DNA of 28,895 nucleotides from an uncultured Clostridia bacterium (GCA_944387905.1 CALXGU010000002.1:1-28895), one strand, 5' to 3'; counted from the first letter of the stretch, positions 9,112 through 16,527 are shown. A program made the numbers and translations. Notes: generated by a model not told the origin, from the letters alone.

Positions 9112-11634
9112 ATGTTCAAAAAGTTTCTTGCAAAACTAATACGAAAATATGAAAGCCGAAAGTCAAAAAAAGAAATAGTGACATCTGAGCTGAATCAGCA
9201 AACGGATGATATGGCAACAAAGATAATCGATCCCGAGTTTATTTATAGTTCGGATTTTATTTCAACGCCGGACATTTCAGATCAAAACACAGCAGAAACA
9301 GATATGGAAAAAACAAGCAAACAAAAAAATAAAAAAAGAAGCCCTTGGCGCAGAGCGGTTTGGGCTGTTTGTCTTACCATGATACTGACCGGTGTCTTTA
9401 CCTCTTCTGTTTTTCTATGGTATGTATTTGCATATGTTGACGGCGAATTCGATCTTTCATACCTTGATAATTCTCTAAACTATACTACGGTTATTTACGG
9501 AAAAAAAGACGGCAATGATGTAGAGATCGAACAGCTTCACGGCACTGAAAACAGAATTTGGGTAAATATTGATCAGATCCCATTGAATATGCAGCGCGCT
9601 GTAATCGCCATTGAGGATGAGCGTTTTTACAAGCATAACGGAGTCGATTTGAAACGCACGGCTTATGCCGTCTTGAATTTCTTTAATCCCAAGAGTACAA
9701 GCTCGTTCGGAGGCTCTACAATAACGCAGCAGCTGGTAAAAAATCTCACTAATGACGACGACCATACTATAACAAGAAAAATCCAGGAGATGCGCAGAGC
9801 ATGGTACCTGGAAAGCCAATATAATAAAGACCAAATCCTTGAGGTATACCTCAATACCATAAATCTGTCACAAGGCTGCTACGGAGTGCAGACGGCAGCA
9901 AACAAATACTTCAATAAGGATGTCAAGGATCTCACTCTTGCGGAGTGTGCATGCCTTGCATCGATCACAAAATCGCCCGCGACATACGATCCTATAACCA
10001 ATTACGAAAACAATAAGGAACGTGCGGCTACTGTACTTAACAAAATGGCTGAGCTTGGGTATATATCTCAGGAGGAAGCGGAAGCCGCTAAGGCGGAAGA
10101 ACTTACTCTTTCCGACGGTTCAACATCCGGATCCTCTTCTGCTATTGTAAAGAGCTATTATGTTGATGCTGTTACTGATTCCGTTATAAATGATCTGATT
10201 GACATAAAAGGTTACAGCAAAGTATATGCTGAAACTCTTGTTTACTCAGGCGGATTGCAGATATTTACACCGTATGACCCTGACGTCCAGGAATGTGTTG
10301 ACAGTGTATATAATGATCCGGACAATTTCCCAAATATATCTGCAAAAGACGATAACGGCAATATGGTAACACCTCAAAGCGCTATGGCCATTATAGACAA
10401 CAGCACCGGAGGTGTTGTAGCAATAGCCGGAGGTATCGGCGAAAAAACCTTAGCCAGAGGACTTAACAGAGCCACAATGACATTCCGTCAGCCCGGTTCC
10501 AGCATAAAGCCTCTTTCAACCTATGCACCGGGAATAGAATATGCGGTATCCGTTGACGGAAATAATGCACTCTCACCGTCGTCTATGATATTAGACTGGT
10601 ATATTGACGAGGAAAAACAGTACCCGAAAAACCAGTCAAGATATGAATCAAATAAAAGAGTAACTCTTCAGGCCGGTATAGCCCAATCACTTAATACCGT
10701 TGCAGCAAGAGTGAATGTTGCCGTCGGATTTAAACGTTCTATCGACTTCATGATAGATAACCTGGGATTTACATCTCTTGTGACGTCCGACATGGATAGG
10801 TCACATAATGATGAAAATGTAGCAGCACTCGGTCTGGGCGGTCTTACAAAAGGTGTCAATGTGGTTGAAATGGGAGCAGCATACGCATCATTTCCCAACA
10901 GCGGAACCTATACAAAGCCATACTTTTATACCAAGGTTGTAGATCAAAACGGCAGAGTGATTTTGGAAAACAAAGTGGAATCCCACACTGCTATGACATC
11001 AGAAACCGCAAATACCATAAACTCTCTGCTAAGTTATGCAGTAACAAGCGGTACTGGTACTCCGGCTAATTTCGGCACGACTGAGATTGCCGGTAAAACC
11101 GGTACAACTTCAGATGATTATGACCGTTGGTTTGCAGGTTATACAGCATACTACACCGGTGTTGTCTGGTATGGTTATGATTACAATAAGACAGTTTATT
11201 ATTCCGGTGCAAATCCTGCTGCGACCACGTGGAAAAAAGTGATGTCAAAAGTCCACAACGGACTCGCCTATAAAGCGCTGCCCAAACCAACAACACTTGT
11301 ATCTGCTGAATATTGCTTTGACAGCGGCATGGCCTTAACTGAAAACTGTCCTAATAAAGCAACCGGCAGCTTTTTCCCGGACGGAGTTCCCACAGAGCCA
11401 TGTACACTTCATTCGGCGCCTGTAGAAGAAACACCGCCTGAAGTCAGTGGTGATGAAACTGATCAGCCATCCGGAGAAAATTCTGAAACGCCTTCTGACG
11501 AACAGCAGCCATCTAATACTGATCAAGACACCGAAACTCCTGAAGGCGGTACAGATACCGGTCAAAACACTGAAACTCCGGATTCCAACAATCCACAAAA
11601 GGATCCTGATAAAAACTCAACCAATCCGTGGTAG
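9112..11634 (+). CDS. Class A penicillin-binding protein (PBP1A-like)
   Basis: Bifunctional peptidoglycan glycosyltransferase and transpeptidase, anchored in the membrane. Cytoplasmic N-terminus of about 80 residues, basic before one membrane helix (about 82-107). The GT51 domain (about 150-320) carries EDERFYKHNGVD (catalytic Glu168), GGSTITQQLVKN and RKIQEMRRAWYLE. The transpeptidase domain (about 420-720) carries the SxxK motif SSIK (463-466), SLN (526-528) and KTGT (662-665). A low-complexity Pro/Glu/Thr/Asp tail fills about 755-840. All catalytic motifs are intact, and 840 residues is normal for the family. The ATG is preceded by GGAG. Followed by a terminator, so probably transcribed alone. 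Confidence 0.96.
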   Translation: MFKKFLAKLIRKYESRKSKKEIVTSELNQQTDDMATKIIDPEFIYSSDFISTPDISDQNTAETDMEKTSKQKNKKRSPWRRAVWAVCLTMILTGVFTSSVFLWYVFAYVDGEFDLSYLDNSLNYTTVIYGKKDGNDVEIEQLHGTENRIWVNIDQIPLNMQRAVIAIEDERFYKHNGVDLKRTAYAVLNFFNPKSTSSFGGSTITQQLVKNLTNDDDHTITRKIQEMRRAWYLESQYNKDQILEVYLNTINLSQGCYGVQTAANKYFNKDVKDLTLAECACLASITKSPATYDPITNYENNKERAATVLNKMAELGYISQEEAEAAKAEELTLSDGSTSGSSSAIVKSYYVDAVTDSVINDLIDIKGYSKVYAETLVYSGGLQIFTPYDPDVQECVDSVYNDPDNFPNISAKDDNGNMVTPQSAMAIIDNSTGGVVAIAGGIGEKTLARGLNRATMTFRQPGSSIKPLSTYAPGIEYAVSVDGNNALSPSSMILDWYIDEEKQYPKNQSRYESNKRVTLQAGIAQSLNTVAARVNVAVGFKRSIDFMIDNLGFTSLVTSDMDRSHNDENVAALGLGGLTKGVNVVEMGAAYASFPNSGTYTKPYFYTKVVDQNGRVILENKVESHTAMTSETANTINSLLSYAVTSGTGTPANFGTTEIAGKTGTTSDDYDRWFAGYTAYYTGVVWYGYDYNKTVYYSGANPAATTWKKVMSKVHNGLAYKALPKPTTLVSAEYCFDSGMALTENCPNKATGSFFPDGVPTEPCTLHSAPVEETPPEVSGDETDQPSGENSETPSDEQQPSNTDQDTETPEGGTDTGQNTETPDSNNPQKDPDKNSTNPW

Positions 11635-11642
11635 CTGAATTT

Positions 11643-11680
11643 ATAAGAGCCGTTTGATATTCATTCGGCTCTTATTTTTT
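11643..11680 (+). terminator. Intrinsic terminator after the PBP gene
   Basis: ATAAGAGCCG (11643-11652) pairs perfectly with CGGCTCTTAT (11666-11675) and is followed by a T run. It begins eight bases after the PBP stop. Confidence 0.88.
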
Positions 11681-11730
11681 GCTGAAGTATACGAACGAAT
11701 ATTTCTGTCCGTATATAATTTGACAATTAA

Positions 11731-11776
11731 AAAAACGCCCTTGGGGCACACTCCGTAAGGAAGTTTCCCCTATTTT
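11731..11776 (+). repeat. Inverted hairpin repeat, copy 1
   Basis: A stem-loop with GGGG (11743-11746) and CCCC (11767-11770) closing a core that reads ACTCCGTAAGGAAGT on the plus strand, preceded by ACGCCC (11735-11740) and followed by TATTTTTT. Its core recurs in inverted orientation at 13900-13949, on the other side of the sigma-factor gene. On the plus strand it could also act as a terminator because of the T run. Confidence 0.75.
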
Positions 11777-11848
11777 TTAATTACTTTGGATTTTGGCTAT
11801 TAAAATCCGATGCTCGTTATTCCTGTGGACAGGATATCAGCGTTTTTT
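11735..11848 (+). ncRNA. Possible structured RNA or compound terminator region
   Basis: In this gene-free stretch three stem-loops follow one another on the plus strand: the repeat hairpin (11743-11770), GGATTTT/AAAATCC (11788-11794 with 11802-11808), and TCCTG/CAGGA with a TGGA loop (11821-11834), then a run of six T at 11843-11848. That succession suggests a small RNA ending in a terminator. No convincing promoter was found (only an isolated TATAAT near 11715), and no known RNA family was recognised, so the call is tentative. The remainder of 11635-11952 holds the PBP terminator and the sigma-gene terminator. Confidence 0.3.
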
Positions 11849-11906
11849 GAAAATATTCATATTCTCAATCACGCAAAATTTGCCAACCAAGAACTCATAT
11901 ATAAAT

Positions 11907-11952
11907 AAATACACAGCCCACGGATTCAAATGAGTCTGTGGGCTGTGTATTT
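11907..11952 (-). terminator. Terminator of the sigma-factor gene
   Basis: A very long stem: AAATACACAGCCCAC (11907-11921) pairs with its perfect complement (11938-11952), and six more pairs with two wobbles continue to an AAAT loop. It begins directly after the sigma-gene stop on the minus strand and is followed by TTTATTTATAT. Confidence 0.85.
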
Positions 11953-13620
11953 TTATTCATTTGGTACGATAATTGTTGTTAACGATTTTTTCTGTTTCTC
12001 AGTTGGGAGTTTCAGTTTGCCGTTGTTCACAAGCTCTTTCAAGCAATGTAAAATGAACCAACTATCAGCAAAGAAAATATGTTGCAGTCCAAATTTCTGC
12101 ATTTTGTGCAGGTGCTTCGGTGTTTCATTCAAAACCGCTGTGACAAATGATTCTTTCATTGTTTCCAATTCAGCCCAATGCCTTTCTTTAATACGGTCGC
12201 CGATTGCAAGCAGCTCATTTTTGATTTGGCTGTTTTCCAGCCAAACCACTTGCGAAACAAATTTAAACCAGCCTTTGTTCCTGTCAATATCCATTCTCGT
12301 TTTTATAATTCCCGCTTCTTCAAGAAAAGCAAAATCCTCTTCGTTAGAATCATTCAGCTTAGATAAAATAGATAAAATCCGGTTCGCTTTTTCAATGTAT
12401 CCGTCGTGTACCCGCCCGGTTGACCATTCTGAGTCAATTTGCCACAAGGTATAATCTTTGTTTCTGTTCCAAAAAGGACCGCAAAAATGCAGCATACTTT
12501 CAAAATACATAGGCAGCTTCACGTTCGGCGCAGCAATCGATGCGTAACAGATATTATATCCGCCGTCAGGACGGATGGTGGCAACTTCATCAAAGGAAAT
12601 ACTTTTATCCATCAGACTTTCTCCGCTGAGTGTCGCAATATACGGAATCAGCGACCATAGGATAAAATTATCGTCTGCACGGGTATCTTCTGTAAAAGTA
12701 ATCGGCTGATCGGTTTGACCGCAGATAATACGCGGATCTTTCAAAATTTCACCGTTCGTCAGTTCGTCAAATAACTCGTTTGCAAACAGTTTTGCAGCTT
12801 GACAGTAGAGTTTATCTTTTAATGTAATCAGTTCATTGCTTGCTTCATCCAGCAGGATATTGCAGAGATATTTACCGTCTTTTTCTTTCAAAAGCCCGTA
12901 TTCAGCAAGATATTCAGCTTCGCTTTCTACATACACAGGAGAAACACCGAGATCATCTGCAATTTTTCCTACCGTTTTTGCTTCTTTCCATACGGAATAC
13001 ACAATGTTTTGAGGTAATATACTACGAAAGAAATTATTATTCGCCCCTTTCGTTCCGGGAGAACCGTTTGTTCCACAAAGTTCAAATTTAATGGGGTTAA
13101 ATTTAAGTTCACCTGTTTGTCTCATGGTATTCATTCCTTTCTTCAAGTCTTTTTTCGCTTCAAACAGATGCCACTTGACTGTGCCGAGAGGAATACCCAG
13201 CTCGCTTGCAATTGCTTCCTGCCTTTTGTTTTCAAAATAGTATGCAATCACTATTCGGCGTTGCAGTTTTGAGAGATATGCAATTTCTCTGTGCAGACAG
13301 TCGGTATTTTCCTTTTCGATGATACCGCTTGCGGTATCATCATCTGACGGTAGCAGCTCGACAAGGCTGTCAATCGGAACGCCCACTGCAGTTTTTACTT
13401 TTCCACGATAATAATTTGCAAGGGTATTGTGTGCTACCGTCCATATGAATTTATCTGGAGCTTTAATATCTTCCATGCAAAGAAGTGCACGGAACACTTT
13501 CAACACAATTTCCTGCGTTAAATCCTCTGCATCCTGTAAATTGGCACATCGTTTCAAAGCGAATCCATATATGGGTTTCAGGTATTCTATTGCAATTTTC
13601 TCGGCTTGCTCTCGTTTCAT
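11953..13620 (-). CDS. ECF-type sigma factor with long C-terminal extension
   Basis: Alternative sigma-70 family factor, 555 residues; ordinary ECF factors have about 160-200. Region 2 spans about 10-75 (DAEDLTQEIVLKVFRAL; FIWTVAHNTLANYYR), and region 4 spans about 105-165 (LSKLQRRIVIAYYFENKRQEAIASELG read in parts; LGTVKWHLFEAKKDLK). Residues about 210-255 look like a winged helix (TVGKIADDLGVSPVYVESEAEYL). The last 300 residues are unrecognised and may sense a ligand or partner. The start at 13620 is preferred over an in-frame ATG at 13659: GGAG lies nine bases upstream of it, and the upstream ATG overlaps the putative -10. No anti-sigma gene is adjacent, so control may reside in the extension. 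The gene is flanked by inverted hairpin repeats. Confidence 0.9.
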   Translation of the reverse strand: MKREQAEKIAIEYLKPIYGFALKRCANLQDAEDLTQEIVLKVFRALLCMEDIKAPDKFIWTVAHNTLANYYRGKVKTAVGVPIDSLVELLPSDDDTASGIIEKENTDCLHREIAYLSKLQRRIVIAYYFENKRQEAIASELGIPLGTVKWHLFEAKKDLKKGMNTMRQTGELKFNPIKFELCGTNGSPGTKGANNNFFRSILPQNIVYSVWKEAKTVGKIADDLGVSPVYVESEAEYLAEYGLLKEKDGKYLCNILLDEASNELITLKDKLYCQAAKLFANELFDELTNGEILKDPRIICGQTDQPITFTEDTRADDNFILWSLIPYIATLSGESLMDKSISFDEVATIRPDGGYNICYASIAAPNVKLPMYFESMLHFCGPFWNRNKDYTLWQIDSEWSTGRVHDGYIEKANRILSILSKLNDSNEEDFAFLEEAGIIKTRMDIDRNKGWFKFVSQVVWLENSQIKNELLAIGDRIKERHWAELETMKESFVTAVLNETPKHLHKMQKFGLQHIFFADSWFILHCLKELVNNGKLKLPTEKQKKSLTTIIVPNE

Positions 13621-13654
13621 CTGTTTGATCTCCTTGAAAGCTTTCACCCATATA

Positions 13655-13680
13655 GACACAGAAGCAAAAAAAAGGTTGGA
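13655..13680 (-). promoter_or_regulatory. Candidate ECF-type, self-regulated promoter of the sigma-factor gene
   Basis: On the minus strand CCAACC (13679-13674), 16 bases including eight T, then GTC (13657-13655). This resembles the ECF layout of an AAC -35 element and a CGTC-like -10 element at similar spacing. Transcription would begin about 25-30 bases ahead of the start at 13620. An autoregulatory role is inferred. Confidence 0.4.
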
Positions 13681-13899
13681 TATTTTTTAGTTAAAAATAA
13701 TACGAATTTAAGATTGATTTAAAAAGAACTTGAAATAGCGCTTTCGTATTATTATCATTTTGTCATAACTAATCCATAACTAATGTAGAAGATTATAACA
13801 TTATTATGTTTTGTGAAACTTTGTTTTTCGTTCTATAATCCTTCGAATATACTGATTTTCTTAGGAATACAATCATTCCAGCTGACTACAAAAGCGAAA
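13681..13899. other. AT-rich intergenic stretch upstream of the sigma-factor gene
   Basis: No gene seen. It contains a direct repeat CATAACTAAT at 13764-13773 and 13775-13784, copies spaced 11 bases start to start (about one helix turn), which could be an operator. A plus-strand GAAC, 15 bases, CGTA arrangement near 13730 also resembles an ECF promoter but leads to no gene on that strand until 14728. Confidence 0.3.
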
Positions 13900-13949
13900 G
13901 GGAGACAACTTCTTTACGGAGTGTCTCCCTATTGGGCGTTTTTATTTTT
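13900..13949 (-). repeat. Inverted hairpin repeat, copy 2
   Basis: GGGAGACA (13900-13907) pairs perfectly with TGTCTCCC (13922-13929), and an inner CTTC/GGAG stem closes a TTTAC loop. On the minus strand it reads ACGCCC, hairpin, T-rich tail, the same order as copy 1 on the plus strand, so the two point inward at the sigma-factor gene. It overlaps the stop codon of the membrane-protein gene and may serve as its terminator. Confidence 0.75.
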
Positions 13950-14538
13950 GTACAGAATTTTTCTGTCTGCTTTCTTTGAATGCTGATTTTACAGTTCCAA
14001 ACGATGCCACTGCACCGAGAGCATAAGCGATAAGCAAATCTCTCAAAACATTAGTCAAAATTTGACCATCACTTAAAAAAACCGGAGTGAGTCTTACCGC
14101 ATCAAAAAAATTGATAGCATATTCAGTTTTAAACTCTGAATATATAATATGCGAAATACATAAATACTCAGATGCGGCTATTACTAAAACAGTAAAAACA
14201 ACTGACAAAATAACTCCTTTAAGTGATCCCTTTTTTCCGGAGAACAGCTGATAACCGTAGCCTGATAATATAACAGTTATCAATCCGCATATGCCTGCTA
14301 TAAAGCCCGTTTGATAAATAGCAAAGTAAGCAAGGCCTCCAAAAGCCGCAAATACCAGAGCTCCTGCAGCTCCTGCAATTACATTCTCCTTTTTGTCATA
14401 TGTACCATCTGCCGTCGGTGTCCGGGCGTCAAAGTCACTCAAAGTCTGAGATTTGGCGAATGTATTTGCACATTCTATATTGCCGTCCAAGCCTTCATTT
14501 TTTGCTTTTTCTATGTTATTTAAGCTGATATCATTCAT
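13942..14538 (-). CDS. Small membrane protein of unknown function
   Basis: 198 residues from the ATG at 14538, chosen because GAGGAA lies six bases ahead of it. Residues about 1-48 are polar and likely cytoplasmic; four hydrophobic segments follow (about 52-70, 74-92, 104-125 and 158-178). No family was recognised. A Gly/Ala-rich first helix pair (VIAGAAGALVFAAFGGLAYFAI) is the only distinctive stretch. Its stop lies inside hairpin repeat copy 2. It is read from a perfect consensus promoter, and its ribosome site and start codon lie in a 31-bp tandem duplication. The gene is divergent from a MocR-type regulator, which could control it, but that is inference from position. Confidence 0.7.
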   Translation of the reverse strand: MNDISLNNIEKAKNEGLDGNIECANTFAKSQTLSDFDARTPTADGTYDKKENVIAGAAGALVFAAFGGLAYFAIYQTGFIAGICGLITVILSGYGYQLFSGKKGSLKGVILSVVFTVLVIAASEYLCISHIIYSEFKTEYAINFFDAVRLTPVFLSDGQILTNVLRDLLIAYALGAVASFGTVKSAFKESRQKNSVQK

Positions 14539-14594
14539 TTTATTCCTCATATGCACATATTATATTCATTTTATTCCTCATATGCACATATTAT
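14533..14594. repeat. Perfect 31-bp tandem duplication over a translation start
   Basis: 14533-14563 and 14564-14594 are identical. Each copy holds, on the minus strand, a TATAAT-like box, GAGGAA and ATGAAT. The duplication thus copied the ribosome site, the start codon and the -10 region of the membrane-protein gene. Confidence 0.95.
14540..14569 (-). CDS. Possible 9-codon leader peptide
   Basis: The outer copy of the duplication gives an ATG at 14569 with its own GAGGAA, reading MNIICAYEE and stopping at TAA (14542-14540), one base before the membrane-protein ATG at 14538. The upstream reading frame would end on the ribosome site of the main gene, so its translation could couple to or interfere with the main start. 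It may also be an accident of the duplication. Confidence 0.35.
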   Translation of the reverse strand: MNIICAYEE

Positions 14595-14618
14595 AATTTA
14601 TGCTTTCTCATTTGTCAA
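14590..14618 (-). promoter_or_regulatory. Consensus sigma-A promoter of the membrane-protein gene
   Basis: TTGACA (14618-14613), exactly 17 bases, TATAAT (14595-14590) on the minus strand: a perfect match to consensus. The start point would fall near 14583, just ahead of the leader reading frame. Confidence 0.85.
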
Positions 14619-14647
14619 TTACTAATTAACAGCTTTATTCAATTGTA

Positions 14648-14676
14648 TTGACATTTTTAATATCTTTTTTTATAAT
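14648..14676 (+). promoter_or_regulatory. Consensus sigma-A promoter of the MocR-like gene
   Basis: TTGACA (14648-14653), 17 bases, TATAAT (14671-14676): also a perfect consensus, divergent from the one at 14590-14618, with 29 bases between the two -35 boxes. The space is short enough for one bound regulator to affect both. Confidence 0.82.
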
Positions 14677-14727
14677 AATTTTGATATTATAAAAAAGTCA
14701 GTACAACAGGAAAATATATAATCAGTT

Positions 14728-15816
14728 ATGAAATATAAAATTGAAAAAAACAGTAAAAAGCCTGCGTATTTACAGCTTTACAATCAGCTTAGAAATGACA
14801 TTGTAGAAAAAATAATCGCTCCGGGATCAAAGATGCCGTCAAAAAGACTGCTTTCTGAGGAACTGGGTATCAGCGTCATAACAGTAGAACACGCATATGC
14901 TATGCTGTGCGATGAAGGATATGTCACATCGAGAGAAAGAAGCGGATACTTTGTCTGCAGAGACAGCAGCGCGCTTTCTGCATACAGCGGCGTATACAGA
15001 CCGCACATACATATAAAATCACAAAATTCACAAAACGAAGATTTCCCATTTTCTGCATACGCAAAAACAATACGCAGGGTACTGAGCGATTACGGAGATA
15101 AAATAATATTAAAAACTCCGGGAAAAGGCAGCGAGGAGCTGCAAAACGCTATACGAGACTATCTTGCAAGAGTGAGAGGTATGACTGTTTCATCTCAGCA
15201 GATCGTTATCGGCTCCGGCGCGGAATACCTTTATACCCTTATTACTCAAATATTTGACAAAGATATGATTTACGGAATAGAAAGCCCGTCTTATGAGAAA
15301 ATAGAGCAGATATATAAATCAGCATCAGTAGAATACCGAAAGCTTGAGCTGAAAGGCGACGGTATCACAAGCGCGGCATTAAAGGTGTCCGATGCCCGTA
15401 TTTTGCACGTGACTCCGTTCCACAGCTATCCAAGCGGTATATCCGCCTCCGCCTCAAAACGTGCTGAGTACGTCGACTGGGCGTGCAGCAAAAACGGATA
15501 CATTATAGAAGACGATTACGAATCCGAATTTTCTGTTTTCGCAAAGCCTGCAGACACTATATATTCGATTGCTCCGCAAGGGCGGGTGATATATGTCAAT
15601 ACATTTTCCAGAAGCCTGTCCTCGGCTCTGAGAATAGGATATATGGTGCTGCCCGAAAACCTGCTTGAAAAATATGAAGAAAAACTCGGATTTCGATCTT
15701 GTACAGTTCCTGCTTTTGATCAGTACATTCTCGCTGAATTTATAAACAGCGGTGAACTGGAACGGCATATAAACAGACTTCGCAGAAAATACAGAAAACT
15801 CAAACAAAAAAGCTAA
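14728..15816 (+). CDS. MocR-type (GntR/aminotransferase-like) regulator, shortened and lacking the PLP lysine
   Basis: 362 residues. The N-terminal winged helix (about 10-75) is of the GntR kind: PAYLQLYNQLRNDIVEK, GSKMPSKRLLSEELGIS, GYVTSRERSGYFV. From about 105 it follows the aminotransferase class I fold of MocR regulators: GSGAEYLYTLI, ESPSYE, VTPFHSYPSG, IIEDDYESEF. The segment where family members carry the PLP Schiff-base lysine (TFSK-S/T-L) reads TFSRSLSSALRIGY, with Arg295 in its place. The protein ends soon after HINRLRRKYR, about 100 residues short of the usual 450-480, removing the small C-terminal subdomain. The ribosome site is weak (AGGA, about 14 bases upstream). It could be a decaying gene or a regulator working without PLP. 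Confidence 0.88.
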   Translation: MKYKIEKNSKKPAYLQLYNQLRNDIVEKIIAPGSKMPSKRLLSEELGISVITVEHAYAMLCDEGYVTSRERSGYFVCRDSSALSAYSGVYRPHIHIKSQNSQNEDFPFSAYAKTIRRVLSDYGDKIILKTPGKGSEELQNAIRDYLARVRGMTVSSQQIVIGSGAEYLYTLITQIFDKDMIYGIESPSYEKIEQIYKSASVEYRKLELKGDGITSAALKVSDARILHVTPFHSYPSGISASASKRAEYVDWACSKNGYIIEDDYESEFSVFAKPADTIYSIAPQGRVIYVNTFSRSLSSALRIGYMVLPENLLEKYEEKLGFRSCTVPAFDQYILAEFINSGELERHINRLRRKYRKLKQKS

Positions 15817-15860
15817 ACAAATTTATGTATTGATACTTCCTTAAGTATTTCTGACAAATA

Positions 15861-15888
15861 AAAAACGGATGCAAAGCATCCGTTTTTT
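15861..15888. terminator. Bidirectional terminator between the MocR-like gene and pduL
   Basis: AAAAACGGATGC (15861-15872) and GCATCCGTTTTT (15876-15887) form a perfect 12-bp stem with an AAA loop. It lies between two convergent genes, with T runs on both strands. Confidence 0.9.
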
Positions 15889-16463
15889 TAATCAAGTATA
15901 ACGCCGACGGCATCTCTTGGAAGCGCTACCGCATTTGCCTCGTCTGTATCAATATGCATAGCTGTTGCAAATTTCTTTGATACCCTGAGCACCGTCTGAT
16001 CAAATACAAGCCCGCGCTCTCCTTCTATTTTTACAGACACCACCTGTCCGTCCTCAAGTCCCATCTTCTGCGCATCATCAGGAGTCATATGTATATGCCG
16101 CTTTGCAGCTATCACGCCTTCCTGAAGTTCTATCTCTCCTGCCGGTCCTTTTATCGTCACGGCTCCTGATCCTTTGACATCACCGCTCATGCGGATAGGC
16201 GCTGTCACTCCCAATGTTCTTGCGTCTGTCAGCGAAATCTCAACCTGTGTTTCGGGACGGGTAGGACCGAGTATCGAAACATTTGATATTGTCTTTTTAG
16301 GCCCTATCAGGTCTACACGTTCCTCGCTCAAGAACTGTCCCGGCTGGGAAAGATCGCGCTTTGGTGTAAGAGTTGCGCCTTTTCCGAAAAGCGTCTCCAG
16401 ATCACTTTCTGTAACATGTACATGTCTGGCGGACATTTCCACCATTATTTTTTTATCTGCCAT
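15888..16463 (-). CDS. pduL: Phosphate propanoyltransferase / phosphotransacetylase PduL
   Basis: Transfers acyl groups between CoA and phosphate; in organisms lacking Pta it can supply acetyl-phosphate for ATP and acetate formation. The start at 16463 is chosen for the AAGGAG ahead of it; a longer reading to 16517 lacks one. The 191 residues hold two similar halves, each with the metal-binding His pair: SARHVHV (His14, His16) and KRHIHM (His123, His125). LGPTRPETQVEISLTDAR, between them, is typical. There is no N-terminal encapsulation peptide and no microcompartment gene nearby, so a cytosolic enzyme is likely. It follows spmB after a 64-base gap in the same direction and may be co-transcribed. 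Confidence 0.93.
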   Translation of the reverse strand: MADKKIMVEMSARHVHVTESDLETLFGKGATLTPKRDLSQPGQFLSEERVDLIGPKKTISNVSILGPTRPETQVEISLTDARTLGVTAPIRMSGDVKGSGAVTIKGPAGEIELQEGVIAAKRHIHMTPDDAQKMGLEDGQVVSVKIEGERGLVFDQTVLRVSKKFATAMHIDTDEANAVALPRDAVGVILD

Positions 16464-16527
16464 CTTATATATCTCCTTAATATATTTCCTTAATATATTA
16501 TATAACAAATTCCGCATTTTTCAACAT

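Noticed and set aside
11743..11770. A mini-ykkC (guanidine-II) riboswitch reading of the CTTACGG hairpin
   Set aside because: That class needs two adjacent hairpins with ACGR loops upstream of a transporter or urea-pathway gene. Here there is one hairpin per site, placed between gene ends.
11930..12454. A 174-codon reading frame opposite the sigma-factor extension
   Set aside because: It starts inside the terminator, runs antisense to the extension and shows no family character.
15817..15860. A frameshift restoring the missing MocR C-terminus
   Set aside because: Only 44 bases separate the stop from the terminator, too few for the missing 100 or so residues, and no frame resembles them. The truncation is real in this sequence.
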